Notes under the pieces: generated by a model
The model's input: only the letters and a program-made list of their open reading frames with translations
What the model was told of the DNA's origin: nothing
Database searches by the model: none
Position numbers and translations under genes: made by a program
In this document: positions 41,751 through 52,590 of the stretch, one piece after another
Layout of the letters: the number at the start of each line of letters is the position of its first letter
Position numbering within the stretch: position 1 is the first letter of the stretch
From: Chaetoderma sp. LZ-2023a
Taxonomy: Eukaryota > Mollusca > Caudofoveata > Chaetodermatida > Chaetodermatidae
Length of the DNA stretch: 64,000 nt
Reading direction: 5' to 3'
NCBI GenBank assembly: GCA_034401795.1
Contig: CM067373.1
Coordinates: forward strand, 37,990,020-38,054,019

Positions 41751-41927
41751 GTCATGACATCATAACCTTGGCAGTGCTGTAACTTATGAACTGGTTAGAG
41801 AGGTACAGAGTGAGTGAATCCTTTGTGCTACTACTAAGAACATCTTTTTGTCTTTGATGGACGTTAATCCTGAATGTATGATTTAATCCCTTCAGCTTCC
41901 CTCTCCGCTGCACCCTAGTCTGTTCCT

Positions 41928-42119
41928 TCAGCGATTATTCCTTGGCATAGTTATCAAATATAACCAGCACGCAACAATAATCATAAGCTTTTGATTCAAT
42001 GAGTGTGAAAGCTCTTTGCAAGTTTTGAAATTCTTGACAGTCATCAACTCCTGTACTACTCCCATTCCATCAATTACAACACATGTCTGCACTCTGAACT
42101 CAGTAGGCTGTGTAGATGC
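41928..42119 (-). pseudogene. Uncharacterised gene 2, middle part
   Basis: TEFRVQTCVVIDGMGVVQEL and VKNFKTCKELSHSL on the minus strand continue the gene beyond the SINE-like insert; the stretch 41,750-41,928 holds further broken frames of the same gene. Confidence 0.45.
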
Positions 42120-42385
42120 TTGATAGATAGATAAATAGATAGTGCGTTTATATCGCATGCTCTAAACGCTGTACATCTAATTCCCTGTTCATTTGACAGT
42201 CTAAGTCCAGCAGCCACATGTGGCGCACTATGTCATCTCAGGTACCTATTTACAGCTAGGTCGACTGGAGCAACGCATTAAGTGACTTGCTCAAGGACAC
42301 AACGCGGCGGATCAGCAGGGAAGCGAATTTGCAAACCTAGAGTTACGACAACAAATCCCTAGCCACTCACCCACCGCGACTCTGA
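42120..42385. mobile_element. SINE-like or short repeat insert in gene 2
   Basis: From gatagatagataaatagata through cctatttacagct, agtgacttgctcaaggacac and a cacccaccgcgac end. The tgcctt/acttgctcaaggacacaa block is one I remember from repeats widespread in aquatic animals. It separates two parts of the minus-strand gene and supplies the false C-terminus of the 42,367-42,888 frame. Confidence 0.45.
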
Positions 42386-42888
42386 ACTGTTTGAGCAGTA
42401 TCTTTGGGTACCAGCTCTTCTATCATCTTAACAGTACTTTTGTTCATAGTTGGATAGATAGAGCCATCTGGTTGCATGAGAAATTTGTTTGTGTAGGAAA
42501 ACTTATGTATCCCAATAACCTCTTCCAGATTAACACTCTCTCGAGATGATTTGGCAATAACCAGCAGTCTGGGAAAGACTGATGTAGTTGCTTTCAAGTT
42601 TAAAAGCTCAGATCCAATGTGCAATTTGAGTTCTTTCGCAGCATATGTCCACGTCTTCTGTTTGACTTTGGTCATACACTCATCCAAAAACCTTTTGTCT
42701 GCTTCCATACCAGTCTCCTCTGTTGCTAGGATACTTTGTTGGACCTCGTTGCCGATGGCCTCCTTTGACATAAGTTTTAACATGTAACCGTTTGAATGGA
42801 TGTTCTCACTATCAATCTCGTCTTGGAATAGGTAGCAGGGTGCCACCACCACCTTACAGTTGTGCAATTGGCCGTTCTTGGCGAGCAA
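42386..42888 (-). pseudogene. Uncharacterised gene 2, N-proximal part
   Basis: Minus-strand frame with NCKVVVAPCYLFQDEIDSEN, MEADKRFLDECMTKVKQKTW, FPRLLVIAKSSRESVNLEEV and FSYTNKFLMQPDGSIYPTMN. It reads as a soluble, mixed alpha/beta protein without membrane segments. It is contiguous with the TEFRVQTCVVID part once the SINE-like insert is set aside. No catalytic motif recognised. Confidence 0.5.
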
Positions 42889-43182
42889 CCTTTGTCTGAG
42901 AGTGTATGATGCTGTGGTGCTTTAGTTCTGCTAGTGGGATCTACGGGTTGTGGGATCTACGGGTTGTTCTAACTCATCAGCAAAGCATACCAGCTCAGGA
43001 GCAGTGAGACAAAATTTCAATTACATTGCTGGATACGTTGTTATTCCAGATCCCTTCTTGGCCTTTTGTTGATTTGTTGAGATGTTCCATCGACTGGTCA
43101 ACACCACTCTGTGTGAATGGAATATCTTAGCTCCGACAAGTAACAAGTTGTTCCATCTTACCACCAACAATCTTCTCAGTGC

Positions 43183-43467
43183 CTATTTTGGAATGAGGGA
43201 TACCGAAATCTCGTTAGTATGCTGATAGATGTCGAGGGTGCTTCGATTTCCAGTGTGGGAGGACGACCACCTACTTTGCTGTATGGCAATGCACTTGACT
43301 CTTTGGATGAAATAGCTTTGTGCTTTGCCTCTCTTTCTCAATATGTTGTTTGCATGTTGCCTTAGCATAACATGATTTGTGATACACTGCGTGATATTAT
43401 TCAAACTCTGGTTGTCACAGGGGTTTGAGCCGATACTGTTTACCTTCAATTTACGTAAACTTTTCAC
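43183..43467 (-). pseudogene. Possible upstream exon or N-terminus of gene 2
   Basis: A 94-codon basic frame (NNITQCITNHVMLRQHANNI, KRGKAQSYFIQRVK) on the same strand. Assignment rests on position only. Between 42,889 and 43,183 nothing is supported. Confidence 0.3.
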
Positions 43468-43729
43468 TTCTTCCTGTTGACTAGCCTCCTGCCAACATAT
43501 GGTAGTATAAATATTTAGCTTACTGAAGATTCTGCTAGCTTGTGGGTGTTGTCCAGGCTGATGAGTCTTCTATGTACACCATTTACAGTTTTTGGCACCC
43601 TACTCACTTACGCCTGGGCAGACACCTTGGCTTTGAATGTGCCAAAGGTGCTTGCAGCGGCAGTGGCAACATCGCCTACTGACTCTAAGACTACAACATT
43701 TGTGGAAGGGTTAATAATACCTGGATCAG

Positions 43730-44640
43730 TAATTGGCTCAAAAACGGTCAGCAAAGAGTTATTGTGGATGGAGAAATATCTGATTCTGTGAATGTCGAAT
43801 CTGGAGTATCACAAGGTTCTGTGCTCGGACCCTGCTTATTGCTCTACTACATCAACGATCTTCCAGCCAATTTAAATTTCAATATCGTCTTTTCGCGGAT
43901 GATACAATAGCCTATCTGTGCATCTCTTCTCTCAAAGACTCTGAAGATCTCCAGAGCACCCTAACCATGATGGGCGAGTGGGCAAAATGCTGTTGCATGG
44001 TATTTCACCCTGCCAAATGCACTGTCCTATCGATCACCATGAAACGTACGCTAATCGACACTGTACAAACTGCATGGCCATGCCCTAGAGTCTGTATCAG
44101 CCGTGAAATACCTTGGGCTTTGTGACCTTAAATGGGACCAACACATCTATGTAATAAGGCAAACAGCTCTTGCTTTCCTACGGCGCAATATCAACATTGC
44201 ACCAACAACCATCAAAGAACAAGCATATAAGACCCTTGTGCGGCCCTCGATGAATATGCAAGTGTTGTATGGGACCCATACACACAGACGAACATTCGCA
44301 AAATTGAGATGGTCCAAAGAAGAGCTGCCCGATACGTCACAAATAGATCGCACCATATCAGATATGATCACCCACTTGAAGTGGCGAACTCTGCAAAGAA
44401 TACGCTGTATGCTGTACAAGACCTCGCATAACCAAGTAGCTATCAATTATGAGGGAAAACCGCTCGAACCAAATCAGATCTCGAAATTCAGATCCTGCGT
44501 TGCTATACAGAAGCATGAGATGTCGTTGTTCCAGAGGACTATCCGTGACTGGAATGCCCTACGATGTTACCGCTGCAAGCACCTGTGGCACGTTCAAAGC
44601 CGAGGCGTCTTCCCATGCATAAGTGAATAGGGTGGCCCCC
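43730..44640 (+). pseudogene. CR1/Jockey-type LINE RT fragment
   Basis: In changing frames: DGEISDSVNVESGVSQGSVL, LYYINDLPANLNF, RLFADDTIAYLCISSLKDSE (catalytic ADD), VKYLGLCDLKWDQHIYVIRQ, ALAFLRRNINIAPTTIKEQA and YKTLVRPSMN. This is the second half of a non-LTR reverse transcriptase of a clade different from the Tx1-like LINEs here, on the opposite strand to gene 2. Its 5' truncation is typical of LINE insertion. A poly-A-like run follows at 44,643. Confidence 0.7.
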
Positions 44641-45062
44641 CCAAAAAAAAAACCGTGTAAATAGTGGATCAGCTTGTTTTTTAAAGAGACAATCACAATG
44701 TATATAATTTATCATCTTTCTGACCCATCTTCTTCACATGCACACACCTACAAACTAGCAGAATCTTCAACAAGTTGAAGGAGGTTGGTCAACAAGAAGA
44801 AGATCGCATGGATTATCTAAATAACAAAAAGTTATAAAGGATGAATAAACTACTTTAAATTCTCTGGAGTAAAAAGCTCAGAATTTTAGACGGCAAAAAT
44901 GTATTTCAAATTTACTTTATTTTCACTTTTCTGGCATTACCCCGGTCAATTGATTATCCCATAGAAACATTATAAACAATACAAGCAAATTTGTGCTGCA
45001 ATACTAGAACAATGGCTTATATATAGTTAAAAAGCAACAATTCATATTTAGCTTAATAGTTC

Positions 45063-45173
45063 ATAGGCGGATCCAGGATTTTTGACAAGTGTTGAATAAT
45101 TGTAATATGTCACAATCAATGACCATAGGTGTGAAGACCATGATGCCTATTCACCCCCGTGGATCCGCCCCTG
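45063..45173. mobile_element. MITE-like element with GGCGGATCC ends
   Basis: cataggcggatccagg at the left and ggatccgcccctg at the right form short inverted ends around about 80 bases. GGGGCGGATCC ends are familiar from small hAT-like elements in animals. Not long enough to code. Confidence 0.5.
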
Positions 45174-45234
45174 CAGTATTTAACAATTTCAGAACAACAA
45201 TTGGTTGAATACCTTAGGCACTCTATTGTATATG

Positions 45235-45352
45235 TATCCCGTTTGGAACTCTGATAAAAGGTGGCCATTTTAAATTCAAAATGGAGGCCCTAAATATTAA
45301 TAGTTCCTAATGAGTATTGTGTTCACAATTGCCAAGAATCTATCCAAAATTG
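45235..45352 (-). repeat. Right inverted repeat of the 4.8 kb unit
   Basis: Reverse complement of 40,599-40,730; see tggaggccctaaatattaat at 45,283. Confidence 0.65.
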
Positions 45353-45606
45353 TGCTTTTTACATAAGCTCACAGACTAATACACCCACTTCTTTCCCCTC
45401 CTTTGTGCCGTCTACCCATCCTTCCCTTCCGCCCTTCTTCATTCCTTTCTACATCCCAATCTTTCCCATCGACCATCACTCCATCCATTCAAACGTTTGT
45501 TCGTCCATTCCACTATTTATTTATTATGCTCACTTATATCCTTTCTTCGTTCATTCATTCATTCAGTAATTTACGTGGGAGTCTTTGATGTTGGAGCTAA
45601 TCATAA

Positions 45607-48600
45607 ATGCAGCTAATTAGGCTTTGCACAATAAATTGTAACAGTCTTTTAGATCCAAGCCGTGCACGGGTGCTTAGATCTGAGATTTGTCATTTAAAAT
45701 TGGACATGATTTTTATTCAGGAATCTTGTGTGACATGCATGGAAGAAATCTCGATAAGCGAAATCTCGGCTTTGCAGGCTTCTGGTCATTTGGCCAGTGG
45801 CGTAGCTGTGGAGCTGTGATTTCGCTTTCACCAGCTTCGAGTGCCTCTATTGTGACCGTGACAAGAGATTTTCAAGGTATCGACATAGAAATCTCAAGCA
45901 AGTCATCCCGGCTTATATGTATTTATGCACCTAATTGTGATAGAACCGAGTTCTTTAGGTCACTTCAAGTTACACTCTATGTTACACGCCGTATTGTAAT
46001 TATGGCAGGGGATTTCAATTGTATCATGCGCACGGCTATTGATATAATTGGTGGAAATCATACTGCTGGAATGATAGAGCAAAACGCTATTACTGATGTA
46101 ATAGCCATATAATTTAAGATATTTTCAATCTGTTCATCCAAATAAACTTTCTGTCAGTTGGCATGGAAAAATCAACATTAGCTGCAGATTATATGTCTCT
46201 CGTGACCTTCAACCCTTTGTTGTTCAATGGCATACCCCTCCCTGTTAAAAAAGCAATCACAGATTTACTTTCGAGAATTTGCTGTCTTTGGGGACCACTT
46301 CGAAAAAGGCACCATCAGCACAGAAAGGTGGGAACTCGGGAAAGAGAGTATTAAGGACTTCATTATTAACTACAATAAAAATAAATGTCGAGAAAAGCCA
46401 CAATTATTTCAAGAATTGACTGAATCATATGAGCAACTTGTGGATGCTGAAAATACACAGCCTGGTCAGACCACCACCCTTAAGCAAAGGATGTATGATT
46501 TTCATGCTGATCACGCTTAGGCCACTTTAATCAGGTCAAAGGCCAAAACATTGGACAATAATGAAAGGTCACGTGCCTACTGTTTAAAACGTGAGTTCTC
46601 TAATGTCTAGCAAGGTGATCAGGTCATGTGACATACTAAAATATTGTAGTGACTTTTAAATTTTTTTGACGGATGAAGGTTATGATGAAAATTTATCTGC
46701 AGACATATTACCGGATGTACCAATGATGTCCGATGATGATGCAATCACGAGTGAGGGAAAAGTGAATCTGGAGGCATGTTATTTTGCACTAAATTGCATG
46801 TATAATGGCCGATCTCCTGGGTCAGACGGGTCTTCCTAAAGAATTTTGGCAATTAAATGGTCTCGTTCTGGTGAGTTTATAATCTATGCTAGGAGAGTTA
46901 ATTTTCCTGCAGAAATTAGGTGTCATTACCTTATTGCACAAAAAGGCAGAGATCCTAAATATGTTAAAAATCCTCGCCCTATCTCTTTGTTAAATGTGAA
47001 TTACAAAATCCTGTCCACGGTTTTGTGTGATCATAGTTTCTGTAATCATGCCCAAAGTTATTCGTGAAAATCAAAGGTGTTCTGTTCATGGGATGTCTAC
47101 CCTTGACAACCTACATCTGCTGAGGAAGTGTCGATTGTTGTAAACAAAAGGACCTCCCGGTGGGCTTTATCTGTTTAGATATGGAGAAATCCTTTGGCAA
47201 AGTTAATCATCTTTTTCTTTTTAATATATTAAAATCGTTTGGTTTTATGGATAATTACATTAAATGGGTCAAACTTCTATATAACAATATTTTCAGTACA
47301 GTCCGTGTAAATGGCCATCTATCTGATGAATTTAATATTACTAGATCGGTAAGACAAGGGCTTATCTCCTCTACTCTTTTTTATTGCTATAGAAGTGTTT
47401 GCCATACAAATTAGGAAATCTAAAGAGGTAACTGGTTTTAAGGTCCCAGGTCTTCGCAAATCAATACTTGTCTTTGCTCAAATATGCAGGATGTGGACAA
47501 TGTTATAATATTGCTGGAATTTATTGCAAGGCAAGCGGAGGTAAATTAAATATCTTAAAAACTTCATGTCTCACTTTTGGCAAATGGAAAACTTCATCAG
47601 ACCATGCTTTTGCCGTTTCATGGCCTGACGGTCCTTTGAAAATTCTCGGTGTTCAATTTGGCCCTAACATTTCACATGATGACATGTGGTCTGAAATTTA
47701 CAATAAATTCACAAATAGTCTGAATTATCTGAAATCTCGTGGTCTCATTATTTGGAAAAAGTATAATCATCAAAACTATGGCATGTAGCAAACTTTATTA
47801 TACAGGCTCAGCCTTTGTTTTGCCCAAATACTATGAAAAGCTTTTTAAAACTACCCGTACAGAATTTCTAAGATGGGAAACAGTCTGTAATTCGATTCAA
47901 AATGGCGCCCTCAAAGTTGTAAATATACAAGTTAAATTGACTGCCTTTATACTCATGCATAATTATAAATTATTAAACGGATCTACAGCAGCTTAGGTTT
48001 TACTCTAAGAAGTCCGATTTCGCATCCAATTTGGTACCCCATGGGCACATTGCCGCCATTTTATCAAGTGCCTAAAAGCATTTAAATTCATTCAAACAAA
48101 CTATTCTATTCACGATTGGTTTGGAAAAGTGTCTTCGAAAATGTTTTATAAAATGATAATGTCCAAAAATTTATGGCAAATCGATTTATAGAACTATTTC
48201 TCAAATGTCAATTTTAAAATTTCTTAGATGGACTGGAGTCTAAAGACTCTGGCCTATAACTTAGCTCATGATATAGTCCCCGCCAAAGTCTCCAAACGAT
48301 GGCCACCCTCTCGGCTAAAAGATTTAAATTGCATATTTTGTTCAAGACGTGAAACTGTTAGTCATTTATTAATCTTTGGAATTTTGTAAACGTGTATCAT
48401 AGTGTTCTGTCTAATAACATGATTTTCTCGCCGGAAATGATCAGATTTAACAATATACCACCAAGTAGTAATACATATAATACTGATGTTATACCACACA
48501 TCATCAATTTCGGAAAACATAATCTGGACCACAAAACCTTGACTGGGAATGATATCTGTTGTAGTTTTCTAGGTTGTTTAAAATTCAGGATTCTTGTGGA

Positions 48601-48703
48601 CAACTTTAGATTAGAAAGACATTTCTTTTACAAATATTGGCTTAATTCAAATATTTTCTGTGAAATTTTCAGGGGTCAACTGATTAATCGGAAATTATTT
48701 TAA
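45607..48703 (+). pseudogene. LINE copy 3 ORF2
   Basis: Endonuclease: LKLDMIFIQESC near 45,697, ICIYAPNCDRTEF near 45,918 and GDFNCIMRTAIDIIGGN near 46,008. Linker: LIRSKAKTLDNNERS near 46,528. RT: NGRSPGSDG near 46,806, NPRPISLLNVNYKILS near 46,970, ICLDMEKSFGKVNH near 47,167 and TRSVRQG near 47,340. The YADD stretch present in copy 2 is deleted: sequence jumps from gtcccaggtcttc to gtctttgctcaaatatgc near 47,455. C-terminus: KILGVQFGPNISHDDMW and CIFCSRRETVSHLL, with the last Cys of the zinc motif lost. Many stops. The catalytic loss is certain. Confidence 0.82.
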
Positions 48704-48771
48704 GTTCTGAAACTGTGCTCATAAGTATAACATCTAAGGCTTGTATTTATTGCTATTGCCTAATGCTGGGG

Positions 48772-48780
<9 letters not shown>

Positions 48781-48807
<27 letters not shown>
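48781..48807. repeat. (AT)n, left of the Tc1 element
   Basis: AT microsatellite in which the TA target site lies; it continues at 50,465-50,527. Confidence 0.9.
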
Positions 48808-48810
<3 letters not shown>

Positions 48811-48831
48811 CTGTGCAAAAGTTAAGCACCA
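48808..48831 (+). repeat. Tc1 left terminal inverted repeat
   Basis: 24 bases, identical to the reverse complement of 50,441-50,464. Confidence 0.95.
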
Positions 48832-49116
48832 GCAAAAACAATAGAACGTAGAAACATGATGGTACAACTAGGCTGCCATACTTTTTGTCCCCGCGTTAGC
48901 TGACATAATTCCAAGTACGAAATGCACATGCATGCATGACTTCACGCCGCTTGATGTCCGTGCGTGGCGGGAAACAGCACACGTGTTCAGTTATGTAAAA
49001 GTCCAGTTTGAGGTGTAGAACATTACATACAGATTTAGGCGACAAGATTAGGAATTTTGTGTTCATGACCGTGGTTTATTTGTACAGAGAGAATTAGCTC
49101 TTGATTGTGAACCGCT

Positions 49117-50142
49117 ATGGCAAGACGAAGGTTAAGTGATCGTGTGAAATGGCAAATCATAGGCATGCATACCATTGGTATGTCATGCAGAGAGATTGGC
49201 AGACAGCTGAACATTAACCATACTGTAATCAGTCGTTTGATTGCAAAACATGGGCAAACTAACGAGGTGAAGGACAGGCCTAGATCTGGAAGACCGAAGA
49301 AGACGACTGCCCGTGATGATCGAGCCCTAGTACGCCTTGTTAGGAGATCTCCATTCACCAACAGCAGAGTGCTCAGTCAGCAATGGGAAACGCACAATAG
49401 AGTGTCAATGTCTACCGTCAAAAGGAGACTGTATGCTGCTGGCAGTAAAGCTAGGAGACCTGTCAGACGTCCTCTCCTCACTGCACACCACAAAGAGGAG
49501 CGTCTGAGGTGGTGCAACGAAAGAAGACACTGGAACATGAGATCCTGGAGACGGGTACACTTGTCCGATGAAAGTCGGTTCCTACTTCATGCCACAGATG
49601 GTCGAACTCGTGTATGGAGGTCCAGACGCACGGCGCACGACCAACGTAACATCATGGAAGAAGTTCCATTTGGTGGAGGTTCCGTTATGATATGGGGGTG
49701 CATCTCATTTGATTGTAAGGTGGATCTGTTGACTGTACCTGGAACACTAAATGGACAAAGATATCAAGATTCCATACTGGATAGAGTTGTGATCCCTCAT
49801 TTTGTAAATCATGCACCTGGAACGGACCCTATATTCAAGGATGACAACGCCCGACCACATCGTGCTAGAGCTGTGCATGAATACCTCGGCCAGAATGCCA
49901 TCGAAACCCTACCATGGCCATCAAGGAGCCCTGACATGAACCCTATTGAGCATATCTGGGACATTCTGGTAAACATGGTGAGAAGGAGGGATCCTCCTGT
50001 GCAGAACCTACAGGAATTAACAGACGCACTCCATCTTGAATGGCAACGAATACCACAATGGCGTATCAGTCGGTTGGTGACCAGCAAGAGACGTCGTGTC
50101 CAGGCCGTCATCCAGGCACAAGGTGGATATACCCGGTATTAA
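49117..50142 (+). CDS. Tc1-type DD34E transposase
   Basis: 341 residues, the usual length for Tc1 transposases, no stops. Residues 1-50 form a helix-turn-helix (SDRVKWQIIGMHTIGMSCRE...IGRQLNINHTVIS is its core). A GRPK basic linker at 58-62 (RSGRPKK) precedes a second HTH-like region to about 110. The catalytic triad is Asp151 (HLSDESRF), Asp243 (KDDNARPH) and Glu278 (MNPIEHIWD), with 34 residues between the last two. A glycine-rich GGGSVMIWGC lies at 187-196. The protein binds the terminal repeats and cuts and pastes the element into TA in the nucleus. The ATG at 49,117 fits the family N-terminus. It is the only full-length undamaged gene in the window. Confidence 0.95.
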   Translation: MARRRLSDRVKWQIIGMHTIGMSCREIGRQLNINHTVISRLIAKHGQTNEVKDRPRSGRPKKTTARDDRALVRLVRRSPFTNSRVLSQQWETHNRVSMSTVKRRLYAAGSKARRPVRRPLLTAHHKEERLRWCNERRHWNMRSWRRVHLSDESRFLLHATDGRTRVWRSRRTAHDQRNIMEEVPFGGGSVMIWGCISFDCKVDLLTVPGTLNGQRYQDSILDRVVIPHFVNHAPGTDPIFKDDNARPHRARAVHEYLGQNAIETLPWPSRSPDMNPIEHIWDILVNMVRRRDPPVQNLQELTDALHLEWQRIPQWRISRLVTSKRRRVQAVIQAQGGYTRY

Positions 50143-50440
50143 TAATGACAGTCTCAAACTCGTGCACAGATGTTAAACTTCGTTTTCAGACACCATTAAT
50201 GACAATCTAGCCACGTGTGTCAACTGTAGGGCAATAGTTGTCAGTTGTGTCAACGTAACCATATTCAGGCCTCGTTTTCAAGTTCAAACAAAAACATACA
50301 GTGTTTCCCCACCATCATAATCAGCATTCCTCTAGTTGCATTATTACCTCTTGCACTAAGATGGATGGGTACATAAATGTTTATGCTATTGCTTTCTTCA
50401 TAGCACATGAATATACCCACGCATGTGCTTAAAAATAGGG

Positions 50441-50461
50441 TGGTGCTTAACTTTTGCACAG

Positions 50462-50464
<3 letters not shown>
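50441..50464 (-). repeat. Tc1 right terminal inverted repeat
   Basis: 24 bases matching 48,808-48,831 in reverse complement; followed by TA. Confidence 0.95.

Positions 50465-50527
<63 letters not shown>
50465..50527. repeat. (AT)n, right of the Tc1 element
   Basis: About 30 AT units. Confidence 0.95.
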
Positions 50528-50530
<3 letters not shown>

Positions 50531-50840
50531 AAAATATTCAATGGGTAAATGTTGTATAATGTATTATTATACCATTAGTAATCACGCTCTTCCACTTGTC
50601 TTTGTAGAGGCTGTGATATCAACAAACAGGTTGTAGGTTTTTGGAAAAAGTATGCATGTTAGGCCGTCTCATTTGTCAAGGGTGCATCATTTTCAATTTA
50701 AATTTTAAAAAATAAATAATTTGTCCCAAATAGGAACCTGGGATGATTGATACACGGTGCAGATTTTGTGAAAAAACAATACAAACAACGAAAAAATGTA
50801 TTAAAGCTAACATGACTTTGGGATCAATTAACACATTATA
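50528..50840 (+). repeat. LINE copy 3 3' module, resumed after Tc1
   Basis: taaatgttgtata, a pyrimidine-rich tract ending tctttgtag|aggc, gcatgttaggcc, gaacctgggatgat and ttaaagctaacatgac follow the same order as 32,625-32,910. This shows that the Tc1 element interrupts the LINE. Confidence 0.75.
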
Positions 50841-51559
50841 AATGAGATTTTGGTTTTGTCTTTTTCAGGCGCACCGATTTTAATATATTGTATCTATATT
50901 TAATAACGACTACGTGTGTAGCAGCTTTGAACTATCCATCGTCACTTCCTAAAATAATGGCCTTAATTGGTATAGTAGCAGAATCTATTTAATGATGAAC
51001 TAGCATAATGCAACCTTTGAGATTTTGCGGCATGATCAGAATAACATTATAATGTTTAATGTGTCGTATTAAAAACTGAGCATGATTAACTTGTCTTGCT
51101 AGTTACGATTGAATTAAGATGGCACTGATAATCTGTTTCAATGTGGTCATCTAAGATATCATTTGGATATTGTGGGGGTTATTTTATAGGGGCTTTCCTT
51201 CTGTACGCAGCAATTTCGTCATGTGGGCTTTGTTACAAAATGCTTCGCGAGTATTTATTAGAGTTTATGTAGTCTACTAGGGTGATTTAGTATATTACTT
51301 GTGTTTTAAAATGATTTGTTTGATTACAACGCATATGAATTTCATTTACAATGTATGGGCTTAAGCAATATAATTACTGGAGTCTGTGGCTGTAGCAGTA
51401 GAAAAAGCCTACAGCGCTAATCAGTCTGTCTTCGCTTTTAACCACTGTGTCTTGTCATCAGCCAAAATCTTTAGCTTCCTCAGGTCCATTCTTGATTTGA
51501 GTGTACCGAGTCCTTGTACCTGTTCCTGTTTCCACACCCACGCCCGGGTACAGAAAAAT
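50841..51559. other. No gene seen
   Basis: AT-rich unique-looking sequence; the frame at 51,386-51,685 has no recognisable motif in its first half. Confidence 0.5.
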
Positions 51560-52590
51560 TTCAATAAGCTTTTAGTGAAATTGGATGATATGTTTGGCAA
51601 AGGGATCTTTTACATCATCAGCTACAGGAGGTCAGACATGACGCTCGAACTTTGGAGGAGCTTGCAGACATTGTCCAGGAGTTAGCTATCAATGGTTGCA
51701 ATGAATGTGACAAGGACATAGTGGAGAGTATAGCCGCAGACTATCTCTTAAGTGGCATATAAAATAGGAAAGCTGCCTTAATAGCCATGAACAAGGATCC
51801 CTCTAACCTAGATGCCCTGCAGTTTGAATATTTATATTTACAACCAGTGGTTGACTATGGGCTCGAAGACACGAAGCTAGGAAGGTACACATTTCTGACA
51901 GTAAAACCTATGATTCCAATAACATCAAATCCAATTCAGTAATGCAGTTCTGCACTTTTCAATGGACAAGATGAAACAAGAAGTTGCCAGGATGAAGAAC
52001 GACATTTCCTATCGTAATGTATGTCAATAAAATTTAGATATATTATCTACTAGAGGCAGTTCTCCACTGAGGAGTGTAGGAACTAGTCCACTTTGGGAAA
52101 GTCTAGTCTACAAATTATAGAGATACAACAAGGGTTTGTTTTAATTGCCAAGCTCATGGACATTTTATTCGCGAATGTCCACAGCTCAGGCGATCGCCGT
52201 CTGCCTCCTATTCTGATCGAAGACATAGCCATGGCAAACCCCTGCCTGATTAGCTGCCCAGTACTAGCAATATTAACAAGGAGATTACAAGGCTCAATTG
52301 CACTGTACCAAGTGCTATTGTTGATGCAGAAGCTCATGCTCCAATGATCAACGAGATAGTAGCTAGCACATTGATTAAGCCCAAAAAAAATCTCCCTTAG
52401 GGACAAAGTTATGTGTCATATCTGCTACGGTTGGTGGACGTTATATACATGTAGGAGAAAAAGAAAATAAATGGCATATGCTGGTGGTGGCTGATATGAC
52501 TCATTCAGTAATATTAGGACTAGACTTTTTAAGACATGCTAGTACCATCATTGACCAAATGAACCTGTCTGTCAAACATTGATGAAAGTT
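51560..52590 (+). pseudogene. Gypsy-like LTR-retrotransposon gag and protease remnant
   Basis: Broken frames in order. The gag helical part is ARTLEELADIVQELAINGCN near 51,645 and RKAALIAMNKDPSNLDALQF near 51,768. A zinc knuckle follows, CFNCQAHGHFIREC (C-x2-C-x4-H-x4-C) at 52,137-52,178. A protease-like end, GTKLCVISATVGG through VVADMTHSVILGLDFLRH, lies at 52,398-52,545; ILGLDF is typical of retroelement aspartic proteases. No D[ST]G active site is seen. RT, RNase H and integrase are absent, so this is a truncated relic. Annotated as a retrotransposon relic, not a virus. Confidence 0.65.

Larger units (their letters stand above)
40570..45390. mobile_element. Second inverted-repeat-bounded unit with an uncharacterised gene
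   Basis: The left end carries agattcttggcaat (40,607) and attaatatttagggcctcca (40,681). The right end carries their exact reverse complements at 45,329-45,342 and 45,283-45,302. Extra bases on the left arm make the spacing differ (74 versus 40). The unit holds a broken minus-strand gene (41.15-43.47 kb), a SINE-like insert, a LINE RT fragment (43.73-44.64 kb) and a short MITE-like element. The end sequences differ from those of the 4,978-8,405 unit. Confidence 0.5.
48808..50464 (+). mobile_element. Tc1-type DNA transposon, apparently intact
   Basis: Perfect 24 bp terminal inverted repeats (cacctgtgcaaaagttaagc and four more bases at each end) bound 1,657 bp. TA lies directly outside both ends, the Tc1/mariner target. 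The single internal gene is an uninterrupted DD34E transposase. Flanking sequence on both sides is LINE copy 3 3' region plus AT microsatellite, so it jumped into that LINE. Because the flanks are themselves (TA)n, the exact target-site duplication cannot be told apart from the microsatellite. Confidence 0.95.
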
